A DNA stretch of 10,933 bases from Verrucomicrobiales bacterium (GTDB lineage Bacteria > Verrucomicrobiota > Verrucomicrobiia > Limisphaerales > UBA1100): assembly GCA_011523245.1 (NCBI GenBank), contig WTHG01000164.1, forward strand, positions 1-10,933. Direction: 5' to 3'. Made by a program: the position numbers and the translations under genes. The notes beneath the pieces were generated by a model, which made no database searches, was not told the DNA's origin, and saw nothing but the letters and a program-made list of their open reading frames with translations. The first letter of the stretch is position 1; every line of letters starts with the position of its first letter. Positions 1 through 6,892 of the stretch are shown piece by piece.

Positions 1-1385
1 AAACCACCGGGTTTAACCACATCCAAACGCGTCTCAGGCACCCAGGTTCCCTGCTGGTCCGCGGCGGTGATAACTCCGCTGGGGCTAACCCCAAGACCGT
101 TCGGATTGCGAAAACCAGTAGCCACTACCGAGAGCCGGCTACCATCGGCCGATACCTTCAATAGCACCCCACCATGCGGCGTGCCCTCGGCGCAACGGAT
201 GAAATACAAATTCCCCTCCGGATCAGACTCCAAACAGGTGGCATACGAATGCCCGCCGCCACCGATCATGATGTCGTTGTTGAACGTTTCATAAAAATCC
301 GCCTCGCCGTCCTGATTCCGATCATGCAACCGCGTGATTTGGTCACGCCCTAAAACAAACACCTGGTCCTTCACCACCCTCAGCCCCAACGGCTGATACA
401 ACCCCGTGGCAAACCGCTGCCATTTCACCGCCTTCAATTCCGCATCAATGCCTGTGACCTTCCAAACATCCCCGTGTGCCATTGCCACGTAGCAATCGCC
501 GTTACCCGTGAAATCATGTCCCGCGGTAAACATCAGCGCATTATATGGATTTTTGTAAGGCACTGTAATGGTATCGATGGCAAACGGCGTCTTACGCCGG
601 TCTATCACGCCTTGGGTAACAATCGGCGCGCCCCAGCGAAGCCCTCCCGGCTCAAGAGTAACCCCTTGGACCTCAGCCCCGCCGGCGACCTGCAATTCCT
701 TCAGGTTGATCTTCGCCGTCACATCCGTGAGTTTCATAGTGAACCATTTTCCATTCCCCGGCTTCACCATCACCACACGCTCAAACTGCAAGGAGCCATC
801 GGTTCCGGCACGAATCCATGGGGCATCGTAAATCTCCGTCTTACCCACATCGTACCGCAACACCACGCGATCGTCGGTCAGATAGATACCCTTGTAACGC
901 ACATGCCCTCGAGGCAACGGACCATTCTTGGGATTACGAGGATCAACAAAGGAGCCGGCCTCATTCGCCACCCCCGGACTGGCCGGACTGGAAAAAACCA
1001 TCGTTCCATCCGGCGTCAGGGGATTGATCAACCCATACCGGCGTGGATGTGGTTTCAGGAAACCGCCCGTCCAACCGGCACGCCACACGCAAAGATCGGT
1101 ATCAAAGACCATCGTGCCCTCGCCCTCCGCCCCCACCCGCACGGCGATGCCTTTGTGCGTGCTGCCCTTCGGTGTTGCGATGTGCCCGGAAACAAATGGG
1201 CCAAACTTGGTTTTCGCATAGCGATCATCCATCCAATCCGCATCGGTCTGGCGCGTTGGATCGTTTGCCGGCCCAGTACCGCGCACGGAATTATCGATCT
1301 TGGGTTTGGCCCCTGAAGCTTCAACCACACGAACCGAAAAAAGAGTTAGCAGATTTAAAACGATTACAAATTGAGTGATTTTCAT
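1..1385 (-). CDS. Secreted PVC-type beta-propeller protein, DUF6797-like N-terminus (3' end outside window)
   Basis: The minus strand reads open from ATG 1385-1383 to the window edge, giving 461 residues with no stop. Residues 1-23 form a signal peptide (short basic start, hydrophobic core, cleavage likely after VEA), so the protein should be exported. Residues about 40-220 contain DWMDDRYAKTKFGPF, KGIAVRVG, FDTDL and RAGWTGGF, which I recall as typical of DUF6797. From about residue 290 the sequence becomes a beta-propeller of the PQQ-dehydrogenase-like kind common in Planctomycetes and Verrucomicrobia (YVAMAHGDVWKVTG, QPLGLRVV, GFRNPNGLGVSP), with a Ca-loop-like DRNQDGEAD near residue 355. 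Related proteins often continue into further propeller blades and cytochrome c or hydrolase domains, which would lie outside the window. Substrate unknown; a periplasmic sugar or polyol oxidation role is only inferred. Coding sense is certain; family assignment fairly sure. Confidence 0.8.
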   Translation of the reverse strand, partial: MKITQFVIVLNLLTLFSVRVVEASGAKPKIDNSVRGTGPANDPTRQTDADWMDDRYAKTKFGPFVSGHIATPKGSTHKGIAVRVGAEGEGTMVFDTDLCVWRAGWTGGFLKPHPRRYGLINPLTPDGTMVFSSPASPGVANEAGSFVDPRNPKNGPLPRGHVRYKGIYLTDDRVVLRYDVGKTEIYDAPWIRAGTDGSLQFERVVMVKPGNGKWFTMKLTDVTAKINLKELQVAGGAEVQGVTLEPGGLRWGAPIVTQGVIDRRKTPFAIDTITVPYKNPYNALMFTAGHDFTGNGDCYVAMAHGDVWKVTGIDAELKAVKWQRFATGLYQPLGLRVVKDQVFVLGRDQITRLHDRNQDGEADFYETFNNDIMIGGGGHSYATCLESDPEGNLYFIRCAEGTPHGGVLLKVSADGSRLSVVATGFRNPNGLGVSPSGVITAADQQGTWVPETRLDVVKPGG

Positions 1386-1596
1386 GTTAAAATAAATCGA
1401 TTCATCCGTGGTGGAGATGATGGATCGGAGGATGGCTCTTAATATCAGGCAAAGTGCCGTTTTGGATGAACGTCTTACAGGCCGTAAAATTCATGAACGG
1501 AGTGTCCAGCAAGTCTCACACCCCGTCAATCCCATCGGAAATGGGGATAAGTCCGGTTTGGAAGATTCAACTCACTCTGGTCTAGTTTCAGCGCTG
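1386..1596. other. Divergent intergenic region between the propeller gene and lptD
   Basis: This 211-base gap should hold the promoters of both divergent genes. A TATTTT lies on the minus strand at 1394-1389, three bases before the propeller-gene ATG, but no matching -35 box was found. The frame of lptD stays open upstream to a GTG at 1408, yet that stretch carries no recognisable domain and would bury the signal peptide, so it is treated as non-coding. No convincing operator or RNA structure was seen. Confidence 0.45.
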
Positions 1597-3774
1597 ATGA
1601 GGAAGCCACTGCTTATTCTGGCATTGGCCGGGGAGGTTCTCTTCGGAGGAGGTTTACAGGCTCAGGACGCGCCTGCGGTATCGCCGTGGAAAGTGGAAGC
1701 CCTGAGTAAGGAAGGCCAAATCCAATATGATGTGAACACCGGCAATATGACCGCCACCAACGGCGTGCGTGTCACGTACAAAGCCGATACGCCTGATGAA
1801 GCCGAACTTACGGCAAACGCCGCGACCATCAACCAACAGGCCGGCACGGCCGTAGCCAACGGCAAGGTCACATTACGGCGCGATGGGACAATCTGGAAAT
1901 CCGAACAGCTTACCTACAATTTCCGCACCAAGACCATTGAGTCTGCTCGCTTCCGATCCGGCTCATTAGCGGTATTTATGGAAGGCGAAGCGATGACAGG
2001 CGACCAGACGAACGGTGTCTATCGCGCGCACAATACCATTCTCACCACGGACGACACGAAGAACCCCGACTTCTTTATCAAGGCCAAAGAGGTGGAGGTA
2101 ACCCCCGGCGAACACGCTATCTTCCGTGGCGCGGTGGTGCACGTGGGTAAAGTGCCGGTGTTCTATTTGCCTTACTACCGCCGCAGCTTTAAACGCCACC
2201 CGTGGAACGTCCACTTGGAGCCTGGCTTCAAGAGCGAATGGGGCGCGTTTCTGCTGAGCGCCGTGCGCTGGCCTTCCAATGAATACTTGGGCGGTGAATT
2301 TAACCTGGACTACCGTGCCGATCGCGGCTTTGGCCTTGGTCCCACGCTGGAATATAAAACTCCCGAATGGGGTGAAGGCAACCTGAAGCTGTACCACGCC
2401 TCGGACGATGATCCATTAACCGACTCCCGCGGACTGGACATCTCACGTGAACGCAATCTCGCACAATGGAATCACCGCTACGCCAAGGATCAATTCAGTG
2501 CTATTGGCGTTTTGGAATACGAGTCTGACGAATACATGCGGCGCGATTTCTTTGAAGATCGTTACCGGCAAAATGTTCAGCCCAACACTTTCTTAGAGGT
2601 CGCCAATCATTGGGACAACTACAACCTCAGCGTTCTGATGCAACCGCGAGTCAACGCCTTCTATGAGGGCATCCAGCGAACACCCGATATTCAATTCACC
2701 GGCACGCGACATCAACTCGGCGACACACTGCTCTTTTACGACACTGAATCCAGCGTGGGCTACTTCCAGCGCCGCTATGACTACGCCAGCTCCAGTGAAG
2801 ATTATGGCCTGCTTCGGGCCGACACCTTGCATCAGATTTACATGCCCAAGACCATCGGCGGCTGGCTGAATGTCACCCCGCGCGTGGGCGCACGTTTCAC
2901 GCATTACGGAGAAAGCAACGGCTTAGGCAGCACCAAGCCGAGCAGCGAACGCTACGTGGTGCACACGGGCGTGGAGGTTTCTACCAAGCTCTCAAAAATG
3001 ATGCCGGAGTTGAACAGCCGCCTGCTGGGCATTGATACCGGCGCACGACACATCATTCAGCCCTCCATCAACTTTGCCTTCATCCCCCGCCCAAATCGCG
3101 TACCTGATGAACTGGATAAGTTTGATTACGAAATCACCAGCCCACGCCTATTGCCACTGGAACTGCCCGAGTATAACGCCATCGATAATATCGACAGCCA
3201 AAACGTCGTCCGCCTCAGCCTCCGCAACCGTCTTCAAACCAAGCGCAATGAGGCCGTGGTCGATGTCGTGGATTGGGATGTCTACACCGATTGGCGCATG
3301 GACCCCAACAGCAACCAAGCCACCTTTGCTGATGTGTTCTCTGATGCCCAAGTCAAGCCGCGCGATTGGATTAGCCTTTACTCTAACCTACGATATGACG
3401 TCGACAACTCCCTGTGGCGAGCCTTTAACCAAGGCATCAATCTCCATCCACAAAACCATCGCTGGAGCCTGACCGCCGGCCAGTATTATTACCTCGCCCA
3501 TCCAAGCACCAGCACGGCCGATCGCACTGATGTCTATTACAGCGGAGCTGGACTGCGCTTGAACGAAAATTGGTCCTTCAGTACCCGCCAATATTTCGAC
3601 GCCAAGGCCGGTGAAATGACACAACATGATTACATCCTGCACCGGGACATGCGCAGCTGGACTTTTTTCCTAGATCTTTCTTTCCGGAAAGACACCGGCC
3701 GACGCGACAACGAGGTGGCCCTTTCCCTCAATTATTCGCTCAAGGCGTTCCCTCGCAAACCCGGAATAGACTAG
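1597..3774 (+). CDS. lptD: LPS-assembly outer membrane protein LptD (OstA/Imp)
   Basis: The product is the outer-membrane beta-barrel that, with LptE, inserts lipopolysaccharide into the outer leaflet. From ATG 1597 it is 725 residues, within the family's range. It opens with a signal peptide (MRKPLLILALAGEVLFGGG, then LQAQ), which decides this start over the in-frame GTG at 1408. Residues about 30-180 form the OstA/LptA-like jellyroll (GNMTATNGVRVTYKAD, ANGKVTLRRDGTIWKSEQLTYN). The family hallmark PVFYLPYYRRSF follows at residues 187-198 and leads into the barrel, rich in alternating aromatic/polar strands; the last strand (ALSLNYSLKAF) is followed by a short basic tail. There is no cysteine in the whole protein, so the disulfides that gate E. 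coli LptD cannot form. No other lpt gene is adjacent. It converges on the next gene with a 4-base overlap. No Shine-Dalgarno is visible. Confidence 0.9.
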   Translation: MRKPLLILALAGEVLFGGGLQAQDAPAVSPWKVEALSKEGQIQYDVNTGNMTATNGVRVTYKADTPDEAELTANAATINQQAGTAVANGKVTLRRDGTIWKSEQLTYNFRTKTIESARFRSGSLAVFMEGEAMTGDQTNGVYRAHNTILTTDDTKNPDFFIKAKEVEVTPGEHAIFRGAVVHVGKVPVFYLPYYRRSFKRHPWNVHLEPGFKSEWGAFLLSAVRWPSNEYLGGEFNLDYRADRGFGLGPTLEYKTPEWGEGNLKLYHASDDDPLTDSRGLDISRERNLAQWNHRYAKDQFSAIGVLEYESDEYMRRDFFEDRYRQNVQPNTFLEVANHWDNYNLSVLMQPRVNAFYEGIQRTPDIQFTGTRHQLGDTLLFYDTESSVGYFQRRYDYASSSEDYGLLRADTLHQIYMPKTIGGWLNVTPRVGARFTHYGESNGLGSTKPSSERYVVHTGVEVSTKLSKMMPELNSRLLGIDTGARHIIQPSINFAFIPRPNRVPDELDKFDYEITSPRLLPLELPEYNAIDNIDSQNVVRLSLRNRLQTKRNEAVVDVVDWDVYTDWRMDPNSNQATFADVFSDAQVKPRDWISLYSNLRYDVDNSLWRAFNQGINLHPQNHRWSLTAGQYYYLAHPSTSTADRTDVYYSGAGLRLNENWSFSTRQYFDAKAGEMTQHDYILHRDMRSWTFFLDLSFRKDTGRRDNEVALSLNYSLKAFPRKPGID

Positions 3775-4685
3775 CGATCCTCGGCGAAAAACCGCGCCAC
3801 TACCGGTCGATGGTCTGAGGCCGTACCCCAATCGGCCATGACCTGAACCCGCGAGCCGGAGCGGTCCAGCTCCTTTACCATTCCTTTGCTGGCCATTTGA
3901 TAATCCAACCGCGTGTACTCGTCTTTCGCCCAATAAAAATGAGTCCACGCTACACGACGCGGCCCATAGTTTTGATTGGCCGGATTCGGTGCTTGATCCC
4001 CATTCTGCTCCACTGGCCGTAAATCTACTAACCGAGGGGCTCTACGTCCGATTAAGTCTTTGATGGGATCTGTATTAGGGGTGTCATTCAAATCACCAAC
4101 CACAAGCAAGTTTTCATCCGGATTGGCATTCAACCGCTTAACAACCAACCGCCGGAGTGCCCGCGCTTCCTCCAATCGCATGGCGGCCTGATCGGCAAAC
4201 CCAACCGGTCGTTTGGATTTCAAATGAACATTGAACAAGACAAACCGATACCGTGAGTTAACCTGAACTTCCACCTCACCTATTCCTCGACTTACCTGAA
4301 AACGTTTGCGATCCAACAAATAAGACACGTGTTGATGCGATCGATCCTTAATAATTGGAAATCGACTGAGCACAGCTAAATGAATTGCTGGATCCGGCCC
4401 GACAACCCAGGCTTCATGTGGATAATCCAACCCCTTCGCCTTCAAACGGAGCCGCAATTCGGCCAACGCCGCCCGCCGGTCCATTTCCTGTAACGCGATC
4501 ACATCGGCATCAATCGCCCTCAGAAATTCAACCACCTTCAAACGTGACGTCTCCGACTTGGCTTTACGGCTACCAAAATCTTCCAAGAAATAATTTTCCA
4601 CGTTGTAAGTCACCACCGTGAAGGTCTCCGTTCCATGCAACACCCACACAGTTCCAATCAAAGTAAACATCCATCTCCAAAACAT
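3771..4685 (-). CDS. Exported endonuclease/exonuclease/phosphatase (EEP) family protein
   Basis: A 304-residue protein of the EEP (DNase I-like) fold, which cleaves phosphodiester or phosphomonoester bonds using a divalent metal. Catalytic motifs appear in the usual order: VVTYNVEN (Asn28), VIALQEMD (Glu67), NVHLKSKRP (His154), VVGDLNDTP (Asp198, Asn200), RLDYQM (Asp261) and SDHRPV (Asp291, His292), so the enzyme should be active. The start at ATG 4685 gives a short hydrophobic leader (residues 2-18), suggesting export to periplasm or envelope; an in-frame TTG at 4778 would run into folE2 and is unlikely. The substrate cannot be told from sequence: nuclease, sphingomyelinase-like and inositol-phosphatase activities all occur in this superfamily. 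Its stop codon lies in the same CTAG as that of convergent lptD; its 5' end faces folE2. Confidence 0.85.
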   Translation of the reverse strand: MFWRWMFTLIGTVWVLHGTETFTVVTYNVENYFLEDFGSRKAKSETSRLKVVEFLRAIDADVIALQEMDRRAALAELRLRLKAKGLDYPHEAWVVGPDPAIHLAVLSRFPIIKDRSHQHVSYLLDRKRFQVSRGIGEVEVQVNSRYRFVLFNVHLKSKRPVGFADQAAMRLEEARALRRLVVKRLNANPDENLLVVGDLNDTPNTDPIKDLIGRRAPRLVDLRPVEQNGDQAPNPANQNYGPRRVAWTHFYWAKDEYTRLDYQMASKGMVKELDRSGSRVQVMADWGTASDHRPVVARFFAEDR

Positions 4686-4764
4686 GCCGAAGCTTACGCT
4701 GTAAAATGCTTTAAAAGAAAGAAATTTGCCGAAACCTGTTTTCGTGATACCTTCGCGCCCGCTC
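4686..4764. other. Divergent intergenic region, EEP gene / folE2
   Basis: A 79-base AT-rich gap that should carry promoters for both genes. A GATAC at 4746-4750 lies 14 bases before the folE2 ATG and could be part of a -10 element, but no -35 box sits at a good distance. I looked for a Zur-type palindrome (GTTATA-type half sites) because of the gene content downstream and found none. Confidence 0.35.
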
Positions 4765-5556
4765 ATGGAAAGCGACAAGCCAACAGAACTAATTGATACT
4801 CAGAAGGAACGCGACCATCGCGAACTCCGCATCGACAAAGTCGGAGTACGCAACCTGCGTTTCCCAATCCGCATTCGCGACAAGGCCCAAGCGCATCAAG
4901 ACACAATTGCCACCATCGGCATGTTTGTGGATCTGCCTCATCACTTAAAGGGAACGCACATGAGCCGATTCATCGAGGTGATCAATACCCACGGCAATGT
5001 TGTTCATGTGGAAAACATCCATGAAATACTGACCGCCATGCAGAAACGTCTCGATGCCCAAAATGCGCATCTGGAGTTGGATTTCCCGTTCTTTCTTAAA
5101 AAAGCCGCTCCCGCCACCGGAAAAACCGGTCTACTCGATTACAACGCCAAGTTTGATGCAACCGCCAATGGTTCGGAGATTGATTTCGTTCTCGAAGTTC
5201 GCACCCAAGTCACCACCTTGTGTCCATGCTCCAAGGCAATAAGCGTGCATGGTGCACATAATCAACGTGGCGAAGTGATCGTCCAACTGCGCAGCAGCGA
5301 AACAATTTGGATAGAAGACGTCATCGAACTGGTCGAAGCCAGCGCCAGTAGCGAACTCTTTTCCCTTCTGAAACGTCCGGATGAAAAATACGTCACAGAG
5401 CGGGCCTATGAAAACCCCGTGTTCGTGGAGGACTTAGTCCGTAACGTTGCCACCCGCCTAAACGCCCACCCACACGTGATCTGGTACAAAGTGGAGGTTG
5501 AAAACTTCGAGAGCATCCACACACACAACGCTTACGCCTGCATCGAAAAGGGCTAA
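4765..5556 (+). CDS. folE2: GTP cyclohydrolase FolE2 (type IB)
   Basis: Catalyses GTP to 7,8-dihydroneopterin triphosphate, the first step of tetrahydrofolate synthesis (also feeding queuosine-type pathways), in the cytosol. From ATG 4765 it is 263 residues, normal for the family. Signatures: RNLRFPI near the N-terminus, GTHMSRFIEV (residues 63-72), the metal/active-site segment TTLCPCSKAIS (150-160, Cys153 and Cys155) followed by GAHNQRG (163-169), and YVTERAYENPVFVEDLVRN (209-227) near the C-terminus. The in-frame TTG at 4726 would add 13 residues without family support and overlap the start region of the divergent gene, so ATG is preferred. FolE2 is known to be less strictly zinc-dependent than FolE and in several bacteria is induced by zinc limitation; here it precedes three genes for zinc-free protein variants. 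No Shine-Dalgarno is present. Confidence 0.95.
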   Translation: MESDKPTELIDTQKERDHRELRIDKVGVRNLRFPIRIRDKAQAHQDTIATIGMFVDLPHHLKGTHMSRFIEVINTHGNVVHVENIHEILTAMQKRLDAQNAHLELDFPFFLKKAAPATGKTGLLDYNAKFDATANGSEIDFVLEVRTQVTTLCPCSKAISVHGAHNQRGEVIVQLRSSETIWIEDVIELVEASASSELFSLLKRPDEKYVTERAYENPVFVEDLVRNVATRLNAHPHVIWYKVEVENFESIHTHNAYACIEKG

Positions 5557-5574
5557 GGAACCGTAAATCCACCA

Positions 5575-5596
5575 ACAAAAAAGATCACTTTTTTGT
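5575..5596 (+). terminator. Hairpin downstream of folE2, possible terminator
   Basis: A perfect 9-bp inverted repeat, ACAAAAAAG (5575-5583) and CTTTTTTGT (5588-5596), with a 4-base ATCA loop, begins 19 bases after the folE2 stop. The T-run is inside the right arm rather than after it, and the stem is A/T-rich, so it is a weak intrinsic terminator at best. It may separate folE2 from the next cluster. Confidence 0.4.
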
Positions 5597-5621
5597 GGCA
5601 ATCGGGTAGTCTTTTGATACA
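5593..5621 (+). promoter_or_regulatory. Possible sigma70-type promoter for the dksA-like/rpmG/rpsR cluster
   Basis: TTGTGG at 5593-5598 and GATACA at 5616-5621 are separated by exactly 17 bases. The -35 matches TTGACA at four of six positions; the -10 matches TATAAT at only three. It overlaps the right arm of the hairpin after folE2. A GATAC also lies shortly upstream of folE2. Spacing is good but the hexamers are weak, so this is only a candidate. Confidence 0.3.
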
Positions 5622-5682
5622 TTCCCCAACCCTTTTGCGGAAAAACCGCCATAAACCGGCAACCTAGACACTTTTTATAATC

Positions 5683-6402
5683 GTGGCAGCAAAGAAGAAA
5701 ACAGCGAAAAAGGCGGCCAAAAAAGCCGCTCCGAAAGCTTCAGCCAAAAAATCCGCTCCGAAAGCTTCAGCCAAAAAATCCGCCCCCAAAGCCTCAGCCA
5801 GAAAAGCCGCTCCGAAGGCTTCAGCCAAGAAAAAGGGCAAAAATGTTGCCGCCGCTTCGGCCGCCTCCATTCTTGGCGTTACCACCAGCAAGAAAAAAGC
5901 CACGAAGAAAATACCTAAGGCCGAGGCCCCCGTATCGAAAATTCGCGTGAAATCCGAGTGGAAGAAATACTACGAGGTCCTCCTCGAGCTGCGCGACCGC
6001 CTGACCCACCAAATGGATGATCTCAAGAAGGAATCCGCAGAGGAAATGAGCAACTACTCTATGCACATGGCAGATTCCGGGACAGATAATTTTGACCGAG
6101 ACAACGCACTCAGCCTGCTCTCCTCCGATCAGGATGCCGTTTATGAAATCGATGAGGCACTGAAGCGCATCGAGAAAAACATTTACGGCATTTGCGAACT
6201 AACCGGCAAGAAGATCTCAAAAACCCGCCTTACCGCTGTCCCTTGGGCCCGCTACACCGTGGAAGCCCAAGCACGGTTGGAAAAAGAAGGTGCAGTGCGG
6301 CAACGCAACAAACTCGGCAGCCTAGGGACCATAGATGGCGCCGGAGCCAGCAAAACCACTATCTCGGAGTCCTCAGTCTCCGGAGCCAAATCAACCAAGT
6401 AA
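5683..6402 (+). CDS. DksA/TraR-family RNA polymerase-binding regulator, zinc-site lost, with Lys/Ala-rich N-terminal tail
   Basis: A 239-residue protein. Residues 1-90 are a basic Lys/Ala/Pro/Ser tail containing four 9-residue repeats (APKASAKKS type, residues 16-51), like histone H1-type tails. Residues 91-205 are the DksA/TraR domain: a coiled coil (WKKYYEVLLELRDRLTHQMD outward), a tip with D135-NF-D138-R that aligns with the DPVDR acidic tip of E. coli DksA, a return helix (EIDEALKRIEKNIYG), then the zinc-finger region. There CxxC has become C171-E-L-T and the second CxxC (after PWAR) has become T192 and A195, so only one of four cysteines remains. DksA-type proteins enter the RNA polymerase secondary channel and adjust rRNA and amino-acid promoters, often with ppGpp; the kept tip acids suggest the same here. 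The tail may bind nucleic acid (inference). The start is GTG 5683; there is no Shine-Dalgarno. rpmG follows after 11 bases. Confidence 0.85.
   Translation: MAAKKKTAKKAAKKAAPKASAKKSAPKASAKKSAPKASARKAAPKASAKKKGKNVAAASAASILGVTTSKKKATKKIPKAEAPVSKIRVKSEWKKYYEVLLELRDRLTHQMDDLKKESAEEMSNYSMHMADSGTDNFDRDNALSLLSSDQDAVYEIDEALKRIEKNIYGICELTGKKISKTRLTAVPWARYTVEAQARLEKEGAVRQRNKLGSLGTIDGAGASKTTISESSVSGAKSTK
5728..5835 (+). repeat. Four in-frame 27-bp tandem repeats coding APKASAKKS
   Basis: Four 27-base units at 5728-5754, 5755-5781, 5782-5808 and 5809-5835. The first two are identical; the third and fourth differ at a few positions, some synonymous (AAA/AAG, GCT/GCC), some changing K to R or S to A/K. The unit is a multiple of three, so copy number can change without breaking the frame. 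It encodes the basic tail of the DksA-like protein. Confidence 0.9.
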
Positions 6403-6413
6403 TTTAAACCATC

Positions 6414-6581
6414 ATGCCACGCGAAATTGTCATTCTCGAATGTACTGAAGCCAAAGCGGAAGGCAAACCTGTCTCCCGCTACATGAGCACTCGCAACAAA
6501 AAGCTCCAAACCGAGCGTGTTGAGAAAAAAAAGTACAACCCCAATCTGCGCCGCCACACGGTCCACCGCGAAATCAAGTAA
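6414..6581 (+). CDS. rpmG: 50S ribosomal protein L33 (bL33), cysteine-poor form
   Basis: A 55-residue protein from ATG 6414. It matches bL33 across its length: REIVILECTEAK, then Y-STRNKKLQTERVEKKKYNP (residues 23-43), then LRRHTVHREIK at the C-terminus, where the family usually has CRKHTxHKEIK. bL33 is a small large-subunit protein near the E site. The zinc-ribbon form has two CxxC pairs; here the first is C10-TE-A13 and the second is N42-PN-L45, so only one cysteine remains and zinc cannot be held by four cysteines. The gene lies 11 bases after the dksA-like stop, and its own stop is followed after one base by the rpsR ATG, so the three genes are almost certainly cotranscribed. No Shine-Dalgarno is visible. 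Confidence 0.93.
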   Translation: MPREIVILECTEAKAEGKPVSRYMSTRNKKLQTERVEKKKYNPNLRRHTVHREIK

Positions 6582-6582
6582 C

Positions 6583-6813
6583 ATGCCCCCTCGCAAAAAT
6601 AACACCACCACCACACGTCGCACACCTCGGCCCAAGCCGGAAATGGACGTCAACATCGCCGATCTCGAACCCAAGAATGTGGATTTGCTCCAGCGCTATG
6701 TCACCGATCAAGGCCGCATCCTGCCGCGCAAATACACTGGGTTTCCCGCCAGACATCAGCGCCAACTGACGCGCGCCATCAAACGCGCGCGCCAAATGCT
6801 GTTGATGAAATAA
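6583..6813 (+). CDS. rpsR: 30S ribosomal protein S18 (bS18), cysteine-free form
   Basis: A 76-residue protein. The C-terminal two thirds match bS18: EPKNVDLLQRYVTDQGRILP (residues 29-48), RKYTGFPARHQRQLTRAIKR (49-68) and a short end, ARQMLLMK. bS18 sits on the 30S platform beside bS6 and helps bind mRNA. The N-terminus is a Thr/Arg/Lys/Pro-rich arm (MPPRKNNTTTTRRTPRPKPE), with no cysteine, unlike the C+ form that carries a CxxC-type zinc motif there. The start at ATG 6583 is one base after the rpmG stop; an open frame runs further upstream through rpmG but is only a shadow. bS18 genes commonly sit with bS6 and bL9 (rpsF, rplI), so a pairing with bL33 and a DksA-like gene differs from the usual order. 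Confidence 0.92.
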   Translation: MPPRKNNTTTTRRTPRPKPEMDVNIADLEPKNVDLLQRYVTDQGRILPRKYTGFPARHQRQLTRAIKRARQMLLMK

Positions 6814-6892
6814 TTATTCTGATCGGCTCGCTGAGGTTGAGATCAAGGATTGTTTCCCTGATCGATTTCGCAACGTTACGAATCAACTTGAG

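Noticed and set aside
474..1316. Long plus-strand open frame of 280 codons
   Set aside because: It is opposite the propeller gene. Its translation is rich in H, R, P and I with no domain, while the minus strand gives a signal peptide and recognisable propeller motifs.
1408..1596. 63-codon upstream extension of lptD from a GTG
   Set aside because: It has no LptD homology that I can see and would place a typical signal peptide in the interior; the ATG at 1597 is a far better start.
2593..2904. Minus-strand open frame inside lptD
   Set aside because: It is a shadow of lptD with no start context and no recognisable motifs; other frames inside lptD, prmA and rph were dismissed for the same reason.
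4686..4764. Zur-type operator upstream of folE2
   Set aside because: Looked for because of the zinc theme, but no inverted repeat of the expected type is present in this gap.
5728..5835. CRISPR-like or intergenic repeat array
   Set aside because: The units abut with no spacers and are in frame within a gene, so they are a protein repeat.
5664..5903. Minus-strand frame with AEAFGAAFL-type repeats
   Set aside because: It is the antisense image of the DksA-like tail repeats. The plus strand joins in frame to a clear DksA domain.
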